Part shown: positions 47,901 to 53,699 of the stretch, one piece after another
Layout of the letters: each line of letters opens with the position of its first letter
Numbering within the stretch: position 1 is the first letter of the stretch
Origin: Paenibacillus thiaminolyticus
GTDB taxonomy: Bacteria; Bacillota; Bacilli; Paenibacillales; Paenibacillaceae
NCBI RefSeq assembly: GCF_007066085.1
Contig: NZ_CP041405.1
Coordinates: forward strand, 2,976,001-3,040,000
Length of the DNA: 64,000 nucleotides
Direction: 5' to 3'
Made by a program: the position numbers and the translations under genes
Notes under the pieces: model-generated
Told to the model about the DNA's origin: nothing
What the model saw: the letters and a program-made list of their open reading frames with translations, nothing else
Databases searched by the model: none

Positions 47901-50863
47901 TAACCCAGAGCGAAATCCTCCATCAAAATGCGCCAAGACACGCCGTCCACCACGGCATGATGAACCGCGAGCAGTAAATGATCGCCGTCCGCGCACCGGA
48001 ACAGTCCCGCCTTCACGAGGGGCCCTTTCTCCAGATCGATGCCCGCTTGAATATCCGTTGCCTTCGCTTCCACAGCCTGTGCGGTATTCTCCGCACCCTT
48101 GAAGTCGAACACGTCCAGCGTGAACAGCCCGCCTTCCTGAATCGCGCGGTTCCGTTGACTAAACCCTTGTTCCGTTTTGCGGAACACCATCCGCAAGGCG
48201 TCATGATGCTCGGCCAGCTTTTGCAGCACCTGACGCACCGTCTCTTCGTCGAAGCGTTCCTTCCGGTACAGCATCACCGACTGGTTGAAATGATGCGGGG
48301 CCGCAAAGGAGCTCTCGAAAAACCAATGCTGAATCGGTGTCAGCGCCGTTTCACCCGTTACTTCGCCTTGATCGATGGTATGTCCGATCGGTTTCACATG
48401 CAGGCTGAGCTGTGAAATAGTCGGATATTTGAACAAATCCCGGATTTCCAGCTTGTACCCGGCTTGATGAAGCCGCGAAGATACTTGAATGGACTTGATC
48501 GAGTCTCCGCCCAGCTCGAAGAAATGATCCGTTACCCCAACGCGATCGGCGTTCAATACCGCCTGCCACACATCGGCAAGCGCCCTTTCGGCTTCATTGC
48601 GGGGAGCTACGTACGCGCCGCCGGTCAGCGCGTTTCCTTCTGGGGCGGGCAAAGCCTTGCGGTCGATTTTGTCGTTCGGCGTGAGCGGCATCCGCGGAAG
48701 CTGAACAAAATGCGCCGGAATCATGTAATTCGGCAATTTTTGCGCCAGCGCGCTTCTCAACTCGCCGAGCGTAAGCGGGCGGCCCGCGACCAGGTAAGCG
48801 CACAATTCTTGCCCGCTTTTGCCTTCCCGCGCGATTACCATCGTCTCCTGCACGGAGTCGATCTTCAGAAGCTGCTCTTCAATCTCGCCGATCTCGATCC
48901 TAAATCCACGGATTTTCACCTGATGGTCGATCCGGCCCAAGTACTCAATATTTCCGTCCGGCAGCCAGCGGGCGAGATCTCCCGTCCGGTAAAGGCGTTC
49001 TCCCGGCGCAAACGGATGTTCCACGAACTTCTCAGCCGTCAGCTCCGGATGGTTCAGGTAACCTCTCGCAAGCCCCACGCCTGCCACGCACAGCTCGCCG
49101 TCCACTCCCGGAGGCACAAGCTGCAGGTGGGCATCCAAAATAAAAATCCGGTGATTGGCCAGCGGGCGCCCGATCGGAATGACTCTGCGCTCCGGCTGCT
49201 CCTCATCCGCATCCCAAAGCGTCGTAACAATCGAAGCTTCGGTAGGGCCGTAAGCATTGAAATAGTGGACCTTCGGTTTCCACTGCTGCACGAATTCGGC
49301 CGATACCGCCGAGCCTCCCGTTACGAGCTTCGTTAAGCTGGGAAGGCGGTCCGGGTTCAAATAAGCGCTGTACGTCGGAGGCAAAATCGCCGCCGTAATC
49401 GCATGCTCGTTCATATAACTCTCGAACAGGCGGTTGTCGAGAATCGTCTCGGCCGTCGGGATGTACAAAGCCGCGCCAAAATAGAGCGCTTTGAACACTT
49501 CCCAGCAGGACGCGTCGAACGACAGGCTGGCGAATTGAACGATCCGGTCATGCTCCGTGATGCCCAGCCTGTCCGCGAACATCAGCTTCAAGCTGACCAA
49601 ACCGCGATGCTCCAGCATGACCCCTTTGGGTTTGCCCGTCGTACCTGACGTATAGATGACATAAGCCAGATCATTCGGACCGCTGGCCGGCTCCAGGTTC
49701 GTTCCATCGTCGCTGTAGGCCTGCTCGTCATCCAGCGCCAACACGGTCCCTTCGAACGGCACCTGCTGCTGCAGCTCCCTTTGAGTCAGCAGCAGCTGCG
49801 CATTCGAGTTCTCCAGAATGTAGCGGATGCGTTCTTCCGGGTATTCCGGGTCGATCGGCACGTAGGCACCGCCAGCTTTCAGAACCGCCAGAATGCCAAC
49901 GACCGTCTCCAGCGATCTCCTGGCCATCAAGCCTACCAGCTGATTGGGCAGCACGCCGACCGATCGCAGCGTCCGCGCCAGCCGGTTCGCCCGTTCGTTC
50001 AGCTCCGCGTACGAAAGCCGCCGCCCCTCAAAGACAACCGCCGTTGCTTCGGGCACCCGCTTCACCTGCTCCTCCACGAGCTGATGAATCGTCCGATCAC
50101 GGGGATAGTCCTTCTCGGTATCGTTAAAGCTTTGCAGCAATTGAAATTTCTCGTCCTCCGACAGCATGTCCACCCGCACGATGTTCAGCTCCAACTCGTG
50201 AAGCCCCACGGCCAGCAGGCGATTCAGATGGCCGACGACCCGAGTCATGAACTTGGAGTCATATAAGTGCTCGTTATATGACAGCGCTAGCTGTATCGTC
50301 CCGCCGGTTAAGCTGAATTCAAAGGAACAATCCGTGACCACGTTTTGCCCAATTTCGTCCAGATGCAGCTCCTTAAGGGAAACTAGCGTATGGATGACGG
50401 GTATCCCGTCTGCATATTGCAGGTCCAGCTTCTCCGTCATTTTCAAAAACGGAATATGTTGATGCTGAATCGTTTCCGGCAAGGAAGTCCTCAGCTCGCT
50501 CAGAAGCGTTTTAAAAGTCGCACCCGCCGAAAGCAAGTTTTTCAAAATGACCGTATGATTAACGGATCGGCGCGTCTCCGTCGGTTTCCGTACAACCGGC
50601 ATGCCGACCAGAATGTCAGAAGCGCCTGTATATTTATGCAAGAGTGACTGAACACCGGCGAGCAAAATCATAAAAGCGGCCAGCGGAGCGCCCTTGCTCA
50701 TTTGAAGGACGCGCTGCGCCGCTTTCTCCGAAAGCGAACCGCCGACGGTTGTCATAATGGGCGCCTGGGAGCTTGGAGCTTTGCTGTAAGGCAGCCGCGT
50801 CAAGGTATAATCGTCGCTACCGAATTTTTCGTTCCAAAACAACGTTTCTTTTTCAAAAGCCAC
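35924..50863 (-). CDS. pmxA: Polymyxin synthetase PmxA, NRPS modules 6-9
   Basis: About 4979 residues. Domains with rough positions: half C domain (1-230), A-T-E of module 6 (240-1290), C-A-T (Thr, 1305-2345), C-A-T (Dab, 2360-3430), C-A-T (Dab, 3445-4515) and a terminal complete C domain (4530-4979) for module 10. Pocket codes: DAWIVGAIVK in module 6, DFWNIGMVHK in 7, DVGEISAIDK in 8 and 9. The E domain has HHAVVDG. I propose GTG 50863, giving MAFEKETLFWNEKF, because AGAGGGGG precedes it and the N-terminus then parallels PmxB (FEKEERYWSGKF). The ATG at 50956 would add 31 basic residues and has no ribosome-binding site. First gene of the operon, acting second. The C-terminus ends AVDTIEFAF, similar to the PmxE tail. 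Confidence 0.95.
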   Translation of the reverse strand: MAFEKETLFWNEKFGSDDYTLTRLPYSKAPSSQAPIMTTVGGSLSEKAAQRVLQMSKGAPLAAFMILLAGVQSLLHKYTGASDILVGMPVVRKPTETRRSVNHTVILKNLLSAGATFKTLLSELRTSLPETIQHQHIPFLKMTEKLDLQYADGIPVIHTLVSLKELHLDEIGQNVVTDCSFEFSLTGGTIQLALSYNEHLYDSKFMTRVVGHLNRLLAVGLHELELNIVRVDMLSEDEKFQLLQSFNDTEKDYPRDRTIHQLVEEQVKRVPEATAVVFEGRRLSYAELNERANRLARTLRSVGVLPNQLVGLMARRSLETVVGILAVLKAGGAYVPIDPEYPEERIRYILENSNAQLLLTQRELQQQVPFEGTVLALDDEQAYSDDGTNLEPASGPNDLAYVIYTSGTTGKPKGVMLEHRGLVSLKLMFADRLGITEHDRIVQFASLSFDASCWEVFKALYFGAALYIPTAETILDNRLFESYMNEHAITAAILPPTYSAYLNPDRLPSLTKLVTGGSAVSAEFVQQWKPKVHYFNAYGPTEASIVTTLWDADEEQPERRVIPIGRPLANHRIFILDAHLQLVPPGVDGELCVAGVGLARGYLNHPELTAEKFVEHPFAPGERLYRTGDLARWLPDGNIEYLGRIDHQVKIRGFRIEIGEIEEQLLKIDSVQETMVIAREGKSGQELCAYLVAGRPLTLGELRSALAQKLPNYMIPAHFVQLPRMPLTPNDKIDRKALPAPEGNALTGGAYVAPRNEAERALADVWQAVLNADRVGVTDHFFELGGDSIKSIQVSSRLHQAGYKLEIRDLFKYPTISQLSLHVKPIGHTIDQGEVTGETALTPIQHWFFESSFAAPHHFNQSVMLYRKERFDEETVRQVLQKLAEHHDALRMVFRKTEQGFSQRNRAIQEGGLFTLDVFDFKGAENTAQAVEAKATDIQAGIDLEKGPLVKAGLFRCADGDHLLLAVHHAVVDGVSWRILMEDFALGYEQAGKSEEIRFPAKTDAYRTWSEQLAAYAQSPEMAKERAYWQAVEQIAVPALPKDLEADVTTQQDSESMFVRLTPEETELLLKRVHRAYNTEMNDILVTALGIAVRKWTGHERVRINLEGHGRESIGTDIDITRTVGWFTTKFPVVLEPETNRDLAYQIKQVKESLRRIPNKGLGYGVCRYLSKSEDGFVWGAEQEINFNYLGQFDDDVNQDEIGISSYSSGNPASDRQARSFVLDINGMVLDGALSLDLSYSRKQYRKETMEAFAQRLEQSLRELITHCAGKEHTELTPSDVQFKGLTIAELEQIGQRSGHVGEIENIYSLTPMQKGMWFHSALDRQTAAYFEQTRFTMRGALDVQLFERSWMELAKRHLVLRANFVKGPAGELLQIIYRDKPVGFEYEELLHLQPDEKQAYLDKKAEDDKLRGFDMEHDALVRVTILRTEEQSYHVLWSFQHILMDGWCLPQLTQELFETYSALASGKQPAGDKGSDYGAYIEWLEKQDDQAASGYWTAFLAGYEGQTVLPGQKEAQPNGRFTADHVTAELGKDLSERMDRVAKERLVTVNTLLQAAWGVMLQKYNGTNDAVFGSVVAGRPAEIPGIESMIGLFINTVPVRVTSEGDTVFADLMAKLQERALESGRYDYYPLYEIQARSVQKQNLINHIIAFENYPVDEQMEQAGDQQHGDLTITDVQMEEQTNYNFNVTVVPGAEIEIRFDFNAEVFDKDSIERLKGHLVHLLEQVTDNPEITVGELELVTEAEKADLLGRFNDTTTEFPCRKTLNQLFEEQAELYPDNVAAVMNERQLTYRELNERSNRLARKLRETGVEADQLVAILAERSLDMVVGILAILKAGGAYVPVDPDYPEERIRFMIEDSGAPLLLIQKHLHEKTDFAGTRLELDDFVWGDRGADSADALDASNLEPISGPGNLAYVIYTSGTTGRPKGTLIEHKNVVRLLFNDKNLFDFGPSDTWTLFHSFCFDFSVWEMYGALLYGGKLVIVPPLTAKNPADFLALLGREQVTILNQTPTYFYQLLREALADHPYDLRIRNVIFGGEALSPLLLKGFKTKYPETKLINMYGITETTVHVTYKEITRVEMEAAKSNIGKPIPTLRVYVLDENRRPVPIGVAGEMYVAGEGLARGYLNRPDLTAEKFVDSPFAEGEKLYRSGDLAAWLPDGNIEYLGRIDDQVKIRGYRIELDEIETQLLNVEGVEEAVVLARQDGGGEKALVAYFVADRTLTVSEMRTSLAQGMPGYMIPSYFVQLERMPLTTNGKVDRKALPEPQGGIQTGVEYVAPRNWTESQLVKIWEEVLGYSGIGVLDNFFELGGHSLRATNLVSKIQKEMNVELPLRDVFRYSTIEEMALAISRIGEQSFSSIPLAGARAYYPLSSAQKRLFILNQLEGADQSYNMPGVLLLEGTIDQSQLEKAFRGLIARHETLRTGFEIIQGEAVQRIYESVDFAVEYRHANEEEAPEVVQAFIRPFDLAKPPLLRAELVELAAERYLLMFDMHHIVSDGVSMDVLVEELVRLYGGESLEPLRIQYKDYAVWQQSDEQKVQLKREEAYWLDRYRGELPVLEMPTDYPRPAVQSFEGQTLTSFVDEATNEGLKQLAAQRGTTLYMVLLAAYTVLLHKYTGQDDLIVGTSIAGRTHGDTQPLIGMFVNTLALRNYPASEKSFLSYLEEVKETTLGAYEHQNYPFEELVDKVQVSRDLSRNPLFDTMFSLQNLEDKEFELEGLNLSPYPSEYGTAKFDLSVDVTEENGGLECSFEFATALYKESTIRRLSTHFGHLLAAIVSRPDAKIAELNLLTAEEKEQILGAFNPAQPEAAPAAAFHRLFEEQAERTPEAEAVVYENDRLTYAELNERANRLAATLRASGIGRETIVGILAERSADLLVAVLAVWKAGGAYVPLDPDYPADRVRFMLEDSGAKVLLTQTALRERAEAWLGEEERALAAVLYLDDEASYSEERANAPIGSGMVSGKLTDAVDDGDESHQHVGTDSFHEARPEDLAYVIYTSGTTGKPKGVMIEHRSLVNTAAGYRREYRLDQFPVRLLQLASFSFDVFVGDIARTLYNGGTMVIVPKDDRIDPSRLHYWMERERVTIFESTPSLIVPFLEYVHEQQLDMSRLELLITSSDSCSVADYRTLQERFGSLFRIINAYGVTEAAIDSSFYDEELAKLPQTGHVPIGKAWLNAKFYIVDAHLNPVPVGVLGELVIGGAGVARGYLNRPELTEEKFVDSPFAAGERLYRTGDLARWMEDGNVDFIGRIDNQAKIRGYRIETGEIESQLLRVEGVREAVVLVRSDANGQKALCAYYTPDTGAELAVNVLRGALAQELPGYMIPSYFVELERLPLTPNGKIDRKALPAPEGEAGSGTEYVAPRNELETKLAAIWQEVLGLAKEIGVHDNFFDIGGHSLRATTLVSKVHKELSVDLPLRDVFRHSTIESMAAAISRLDEQTFVAIPVADDREVYPQSFAQKRLFILNQLEDAELSYNMPEAMLLEGALDWARFEEAFRKLMARHEMLRTGFEMVDGEASQRVYQDLNFAVEFYRVDEQEAEETVRRFVRPFDLAKPPLLRVGLVELAPERHILMYDMHHIISDGISMEIFVEEFVRLYGGEQLEPLRIQYKDYTVWQHSQEQKERLQRQEAYWLNMFQGELPVLEMPTDYPRPAVQSYEGQTLEFFFDASKTDGLRQLASETGTTLFMVLLAAYNVLLHKYSGQEDVIVGTPIAGRNHGDVQPLIGMFLNTLAIRSYPASEKTFLSYLNEVKETTLHAFEHQNYPFEELVDKVQVTRDLSRNPLFDTLFTMQNTENEEFELEGLRLIPYPSALDTAKFDISLDVGEENGGLDYSFEYATAIYKRETIERLAKHYEQLLVTIISRPDAKIAELNLLTAEEKEQILGTFNPAQPEAAPAAAFHRLFEEQAERTPEAEAVVYENDRLTYAELNERANRLAATLRASGIGRETIVGILAERSVDLLVAVLAVWKAGGAYVPLDPDYPADRVRFMLEDSGAKVLLTQTVLRERAEAWLGEEELALAAVLYLDDEASYSEERANAPIGSGMVSGKLTDAVDDGDESHQNVGMGSFHEARPEDLAYVIYTSGTTGKPKGVMIEHRSLVNTAAGYRREYRLDQFPVRLLQLASFSFDVFVGDIARTLYNGGTMVIVPKDDRIDPSRLHHWMERERVTIFESTPALIVPFLEYVHEQQLDMSRLELLITSSDSCSVADYRTLQERFGSLFRIINAYGVTEAAIDSSFYDEELAKLPQTGHVPIGKAWLNAKFYIVDAHLNPVPVGVLGELVIGGAGVARGYLNRPELTEEKFVDSPFAAGERLYRTGDLARWMEDGNVDFIGRIDNQAKIRGYRIETGEIESQLLRVEGVREAVVLVRSDANGQKALCGYYTLDTGAELAVNDLRGALAQELPGYMIPSYFVELEGLPLTPNGKIDRKALPAPEGEAGSGTEYVAPRNELETKLAAIWQEVLGLAKEIGVHDNFFDIGGHSLRATTLAGKVFKELNVNLPLRDVFRHSTIAAMAEAIARMERQEHEVIPQAEEREYYPLSSAQKRLFIQHTLDGADQLYNMPELVQVEGEFELDRLEAALRKLITRHESLRTGFEIVKGEAVQRIYPQVDFAIEHHEADKADAAQIEQIVRSFVRPFDLGKPPLLRAGIIGLEPNLHILLFDMHHIVSDGVSMAIVIDEFSSFYAGEELPPLRIQYKDYAVWQQSKAHRERIGRQEAYWLQTFEGELPTADLPMDYERSAVRSYEGAHLEFDVEASLSARLRELAAERDSTLFMVLLAAYTVLLSKYSGQEDLVVGTPVAGRTNADLEPVIGMFVNTLAIRNRPSGDKTFLSYLEEVKETALGAFENQNYPFEELVERLNVKREPGRFPLFDAVFDLQNIEERDAELEGVTLKNYELDQLEEAKFDLTLFMYENNGALSGGFFYATKLFKEAMIHTLTEDYLRILSQIAENPQLELSRIECHKPAAGVKSAVDTIEFAF
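37295..40525 (-). other. NRPS module 9: C-A(Dab)-T
   Basis: Pocket DVGEISAIDK (Dab), carrier IGGHS, C domain HHIISDG. It is followed by the terminal complete C domain (about 35927-37260) that condenses the nonapeptide with Thr10 on PmxB. Confidence 0.87.
40545..43775 (-). other. NRPS module 8: C-A(Dab)-T
   Basis: Pocket DVGEISAIDK (Dab), C-domain active site HHIVSDG, carrier LGGHS replaced by IGGHS. Boundaries approximate. Confidence 0.87.
43800..46950 (-). other. NRPS module 7: DCL-C-A(Thr)-T
   Basis: The C domain (start YSLTPMQKGMWF) is the type accepting a D-donor; its active site reads QHILMDGW, with Gln for the first His and the catalytic His kept. The A pocket DFWNIGMVHK gives Thr at position 7, which separates this product from polymyxins B and E (Leu7). 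Confidence 0.88.
46960..50863 (-). other. NRPS module 6: half C, then A(Leu/Phe)-T-E
   Basis: The pocket DAWIVGAIVK indicates a large hydrophobic residue. It differs from the usual Phe code DAWT(I/V)AA(I/V)CK, so Leu is somewhat favoured, but polymyxin module 6 enzymes are known to vary between Leu and Phe. The carrier LGGDSIKS and the E domain give a D-residue. The A10 motif is NDKIDRKAL instead of NGKIDRKAL, with the key Lys kept. Confidence 0.8.
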
Positions 50864-51645
50864 CTGGATCGTCCCCCTCTCTACATGGGTAAAAGCAATC
50901 CGGCGGAGCATATGCCGCAGCAACGCTACAGCCTTGCTCCCCGCCTTTTCAAACATGTGACTACAATATCAATGGCTTTCGCCAGGTCACCGCTTCGCTT
51001 GCCCAGTTGATCGCATGCGGCAATCCTCTGCCTAGCAGCTGTCCCGCTCGGCTCCCATGCGTGAAAGACAACAAAGAGCATCGTTCTACGCAAGAGATGC
51101 GGCTACTTCCGGCTCCTCTGCTTCATATGCTTGCTGCGGACGAGCCGCCCGAAGACGGGCTTGGGTTTAATATTGGGTTCGGAATTGGATTTGGGGATGG
51201 ACAAGGGATGTTCCTTCCATCGATGTAAGGCTTGCTGTAGGGTTCCGGCCGGCCAGCAGGAAGTCGGCCGTACCTCCGGATTCGGCACCGGAGCTGCCTT
51301 TGTCGAAGCCTATCTTTAAGGGGTATTGATACACTCTATGTACGATTTGTGTATTCCCCCGCAGCCCTGGTGTGGATAAGTAAAGATCCGGCTGCGGGGT
51401 AGTGAGCTTTTCCTGACGATTAGATGTGACGATGGCGCTGCATGAGGCTCAAAGAATGCTCCGTATGGCATGAACGGGACAGCCCTTGGATTAGCGGTGA
51501 ATTCTATACTGACTGACGGTACCGCAGGCAGCATGGGGAGAAAATCTTCCAATGGGGTAAAAACGTTATCTTAACATCAGGGCCACACGGCCCCCGGAAG
51601 GCACTTCCGTGCCTCTTGCCGGGGCGGTCATCAGCTTGGCCGAAC
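50864..51645 (-). promoter_or_regulatory. Long pmx upstream region with hairpins
   Basis: About 780 bp separate the aminotransferase stop from pmxA and should hold the pmx promoter. Seen: a perfect 10-bp inverted repeat, CCCCGCAGCC (51357-51366) with GGCTGCGGGG (51390-51399); a second dyad ATACAC (51329-51334) with GTGTAT (51349-51354); and one Spo0A-box-like TGTCGAA at 51301. No convincing sigma-A -35/-10 pair was found, so transcription may use another sigma factor or an activator. In P. polymyxa pmx is under Spo0A/AbrB control (established knowledge); here that is only suggested. Confidence 0.45.
51585..51635 (-). terminator. GC-rich hairpin after the aminotransferase gene
   Basis: On the minus strand CCCCGGCAAGAGGCAC pairs with GTGCCTTCCGGGG around a short loop, directly after the stop codon. 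There is no T-run, so termination efficiency is uncertain and some readthrough into pmxA is possible. Confidence 0.5.
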
Positions 51646-52929
51646 TTAGGTCGTTACCAGCAAATCCTGGGTCTCCTGAGAGATCACCTGCTGTATACTG
51701 GACTTGATAATGTCGCAGCCGGCGGCAAGATGCTCCATCGAGACGGTCAGCGGAGGCATGATCTTCAGCACGTGGTCTCCTCTGCCGGCTCTTTCAATGA
51801 TGAGCCCGTTCTCGAAGCTGATCTCCGTCATCCGCTTCGACCCGGCTTCATCCGTGAAGCCCGAGACGTCAATGCCCCAGATCAGACCGAGTCCGCGGAT
51901 CGCGATCGACGGATGCAGAGGCTTGATTTCTTTGTCAAGGAACGAGCGCACAAACTCTTCCTTCTGCTTCACCTCGGCTTCCAGGGCGGATCTGTCCCGG
52001 AACTCGAGAGCGGCCTTGGCGGCTACAAAAGCGAGCTGGTTGCCGCGGAAGGTGCCGTTGTGCTCGCCCGGCGTCCAGAGATCCAGTTCAGGCTTCAGCA
52101 GCAGGAGGGACATTGGCAGGCCGTACCCGCTGATCGACTTCGACAGGGTAATGAGATCCGGCTCAATCCCCGCACGTTCGAAGGAGAAGAATTCGCCTGT
52201 CCGGCCGCAGCCGACTTGAATCTCGTCGGTAATGAGCAGGATATCGTGCCTGCGGCAAAGCTGCTGCAGCCCTCGCAGCCACTGCGCGTCGACGACGTGA
52301 ATTCCGCCTTCGGCTTGTACCGTTTCAAGCAGGATGGCGGCCGGCTTGTCGATTCCGGAGTGCGAATCAGTCAGGATATTCTCGATATAGCCGAGCGTAT
52401 CCATTTCTGCGAAAGCCCCACTCGGGTGCGGCATGAACGTAACTCCGCCCAGAGGAAGCCCCGCCCCTTCCCTCATGGACTTGGAGCTTGTCGCCGACAG
52501 GCTGCCGAGCGACATGCCGTGGAAGCCGCCCATGAATGCGAATATCCCGGTTCTCTTCTTCGCCTTGCGTGCGAGCTTCAGGGCCGCTTCCACCGCGTTC
52601 GTCCCCGTCGGACCGCAGAATTGAAGCTTGTAATTCAGCTTCTTCGGCTCCAGGATCCGCTCCGAGAAGCTCTGGATGAATTCGCGCTTGGCCATTGTAT
52701 ACATATCCAGACCGTGCATAATCCGGTCGGAAGTCAAGTAATCGAGAACCCGGTCCTTGATATAATCGTTGTTATGACCGTAATTCAGTGCCCCAGCACC
52801 TGCAAAAAAATCAATATATGCTCTTCCGTCCTCAGAATATAACAGGTCCCCCTTGGCCCGGTCGAATACCACCGGAAAGCTTCTGCAGTAAGATCTTACG
52901 TTGGATTCCAGCTTTTCAAAAATGCTCAT
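51646..52929 (-). CDS. ectB: Diaminobutyrate-2-oxoglutarate aminotransferase (EctB-like)
   Basis: This 427-residue PLP enzyme is a class-III aminotransferase of the EctB type: it converts aspartate semialdehyde plus glutamate to L-2,4-diaminobutyrate. Motifs: phosphate-binding GPTGTNAVE (106-114), Asp235 in ITDEIQ contacting the PLP ring, catalytic Lys264 in TLSKSISG, and GTFRGNQ near 292-298. No ectA or ectC accompanies it, so it is not an ectoine operon. Sitting directly upstream of a synthetase that needs six Dab residues per peptide, it very probably supplies the monomer. Start chosen at ATG 52929 (GGAGG nine bases upstream, MSIFEKLESN as in the family); the longer frame to 52995 is less likely. 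Confidence 0.93.
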   Translation of the reverse strand: MSIFEKLESNVRSYCRSFPVVFDRAKGDLLYSEDGRAYIDFFAGAGALNYGHNNDYIKDRVLDYLTSDRIMHGLDMYTMAKREFIQSFSERILEPKKLNYKLQFCGPTGTNAVEAALKLARKAKKRTGIFAFMGGFHGMSLGSLSATSSKSMREGAGLPLGGVTFMPHPSGAFAEMDTLGYIENILTDSHSGIDKPAAILLETVQAEGGIHVVDAQWLRGLQQLCRRHDILLITDEIQVGCGRTGEFFSFERAGIEPDLITLSKSISGYGLPMSLLLLKPELDLWTPGEHNGTFRGNQLAFVAAKAALEFRDRSALEAEVKQKEEFVRSFLDKEIKPLHPSIAIRGLGLIWGIDVSGFTDEAGSKRMTEISFENGLIIERAGRGDHVLKIMPPLTVSMEHLAAGCDIIKSSIQQVISQETQDLLVTT

Positions 52930-53335
52930 GCGCTTCATCCTCCATCGGAATTGGGATAAGGTTGGCTTCATCCTTTCTGAACCTTCTGACGTCATGGAGC
53001 AACATATTCTCGGATGTCATTTTCCACAATTGTCGGTCCCCGCATGCCGGCTTTCTGGGTAGCCAGTGGACTGGTCTCTCGCGCACAGCTTGAATAGGTA
53101 TAAGGACCCTACAATTCTATGTTCTAGCATAATAGGAAAGATGAGCCAAGTATAATTATATCAAAACTTCTAAGAATGTACAGTAAAGCTTTAGTTAAAT
53201 TTGGTCTTTCCAACATAAGGTGTAAATATTTTGTCTAAAAAGAGCGAATAAAGAAGAAACGCTGGGAATGGTTTGCCATCAATCGAGGAATTCGACGCGT
53301 GTCGACATTCAGGGGGGCGGCCAATTTGGTAGATA
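52930..53335. other. Region upstream of the aminotransferase gene
   Basis: AT-rich around 53120-53260. A TATAAT hexamer occurs on the minus strand near 53155, but no well-spaced -35 partner was found. No ORF is supported. Confidence 0.35.
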
Positions 53336-53640
53336 TTACCTGTATGCATTCTCTGCCGGTGCTCCGAATCCTTGCGTTTTGCGATAACTTAACATGATTA
53401 CCTGACGAATTTCTGCAAGCCTTGCTGGCGTCTCCCCATCAATTTCAGCAGAGCCCATATCGGCTCGTACTCTCCGCCATGCTTCCCACAGGATGTCTAA
53501 CCGGTAGACCTTGTCATACAGAGCGTGAAATCTTCGCTTCTTGCTTTCCTTGGCCGCATGACCTAGTTTCTCTTGGAGTTGTTGAACGTTTTCCTTTGGT
53601 GTCGTTAGCCGTTTGGCATTCACTGACTCGTACCTCCTTA
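53336..53640 (-). pseudogene. Group II intron reverse transcriptase, N-terminal fragment
   Basis: From the ribosome-binding site AAGGAGG and GTG near 53625, about 95 codons read like the N-terminus of a group II intron-encoded protein (ENVQQLQEKLGHAAKESKKR, RFHALYDKVYRLDILWEAWR). The frame ends at 53336 before the reverse-transcriptase catalytic motifs. It lies downstream of the 3' part of an intron instead of inside one, so the locus is rearranged. Confidence 0.7.
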
Positions 53641-53699
53641 AGAAACATGAACAAAGCAGGGCTCCTTTCCTCCCGCAGGTTGTGTTGTCCTGCGTTCCT

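Noticed and set aside
51007..51228. 73-codon plus-strand frame with a Gly/Phe-rich stretch upstream of pmxA
   Set aside because: The GFG-like stretch comes from simple-sequence GGATTTGG-like DNA; no ribosome-binding site and no family.
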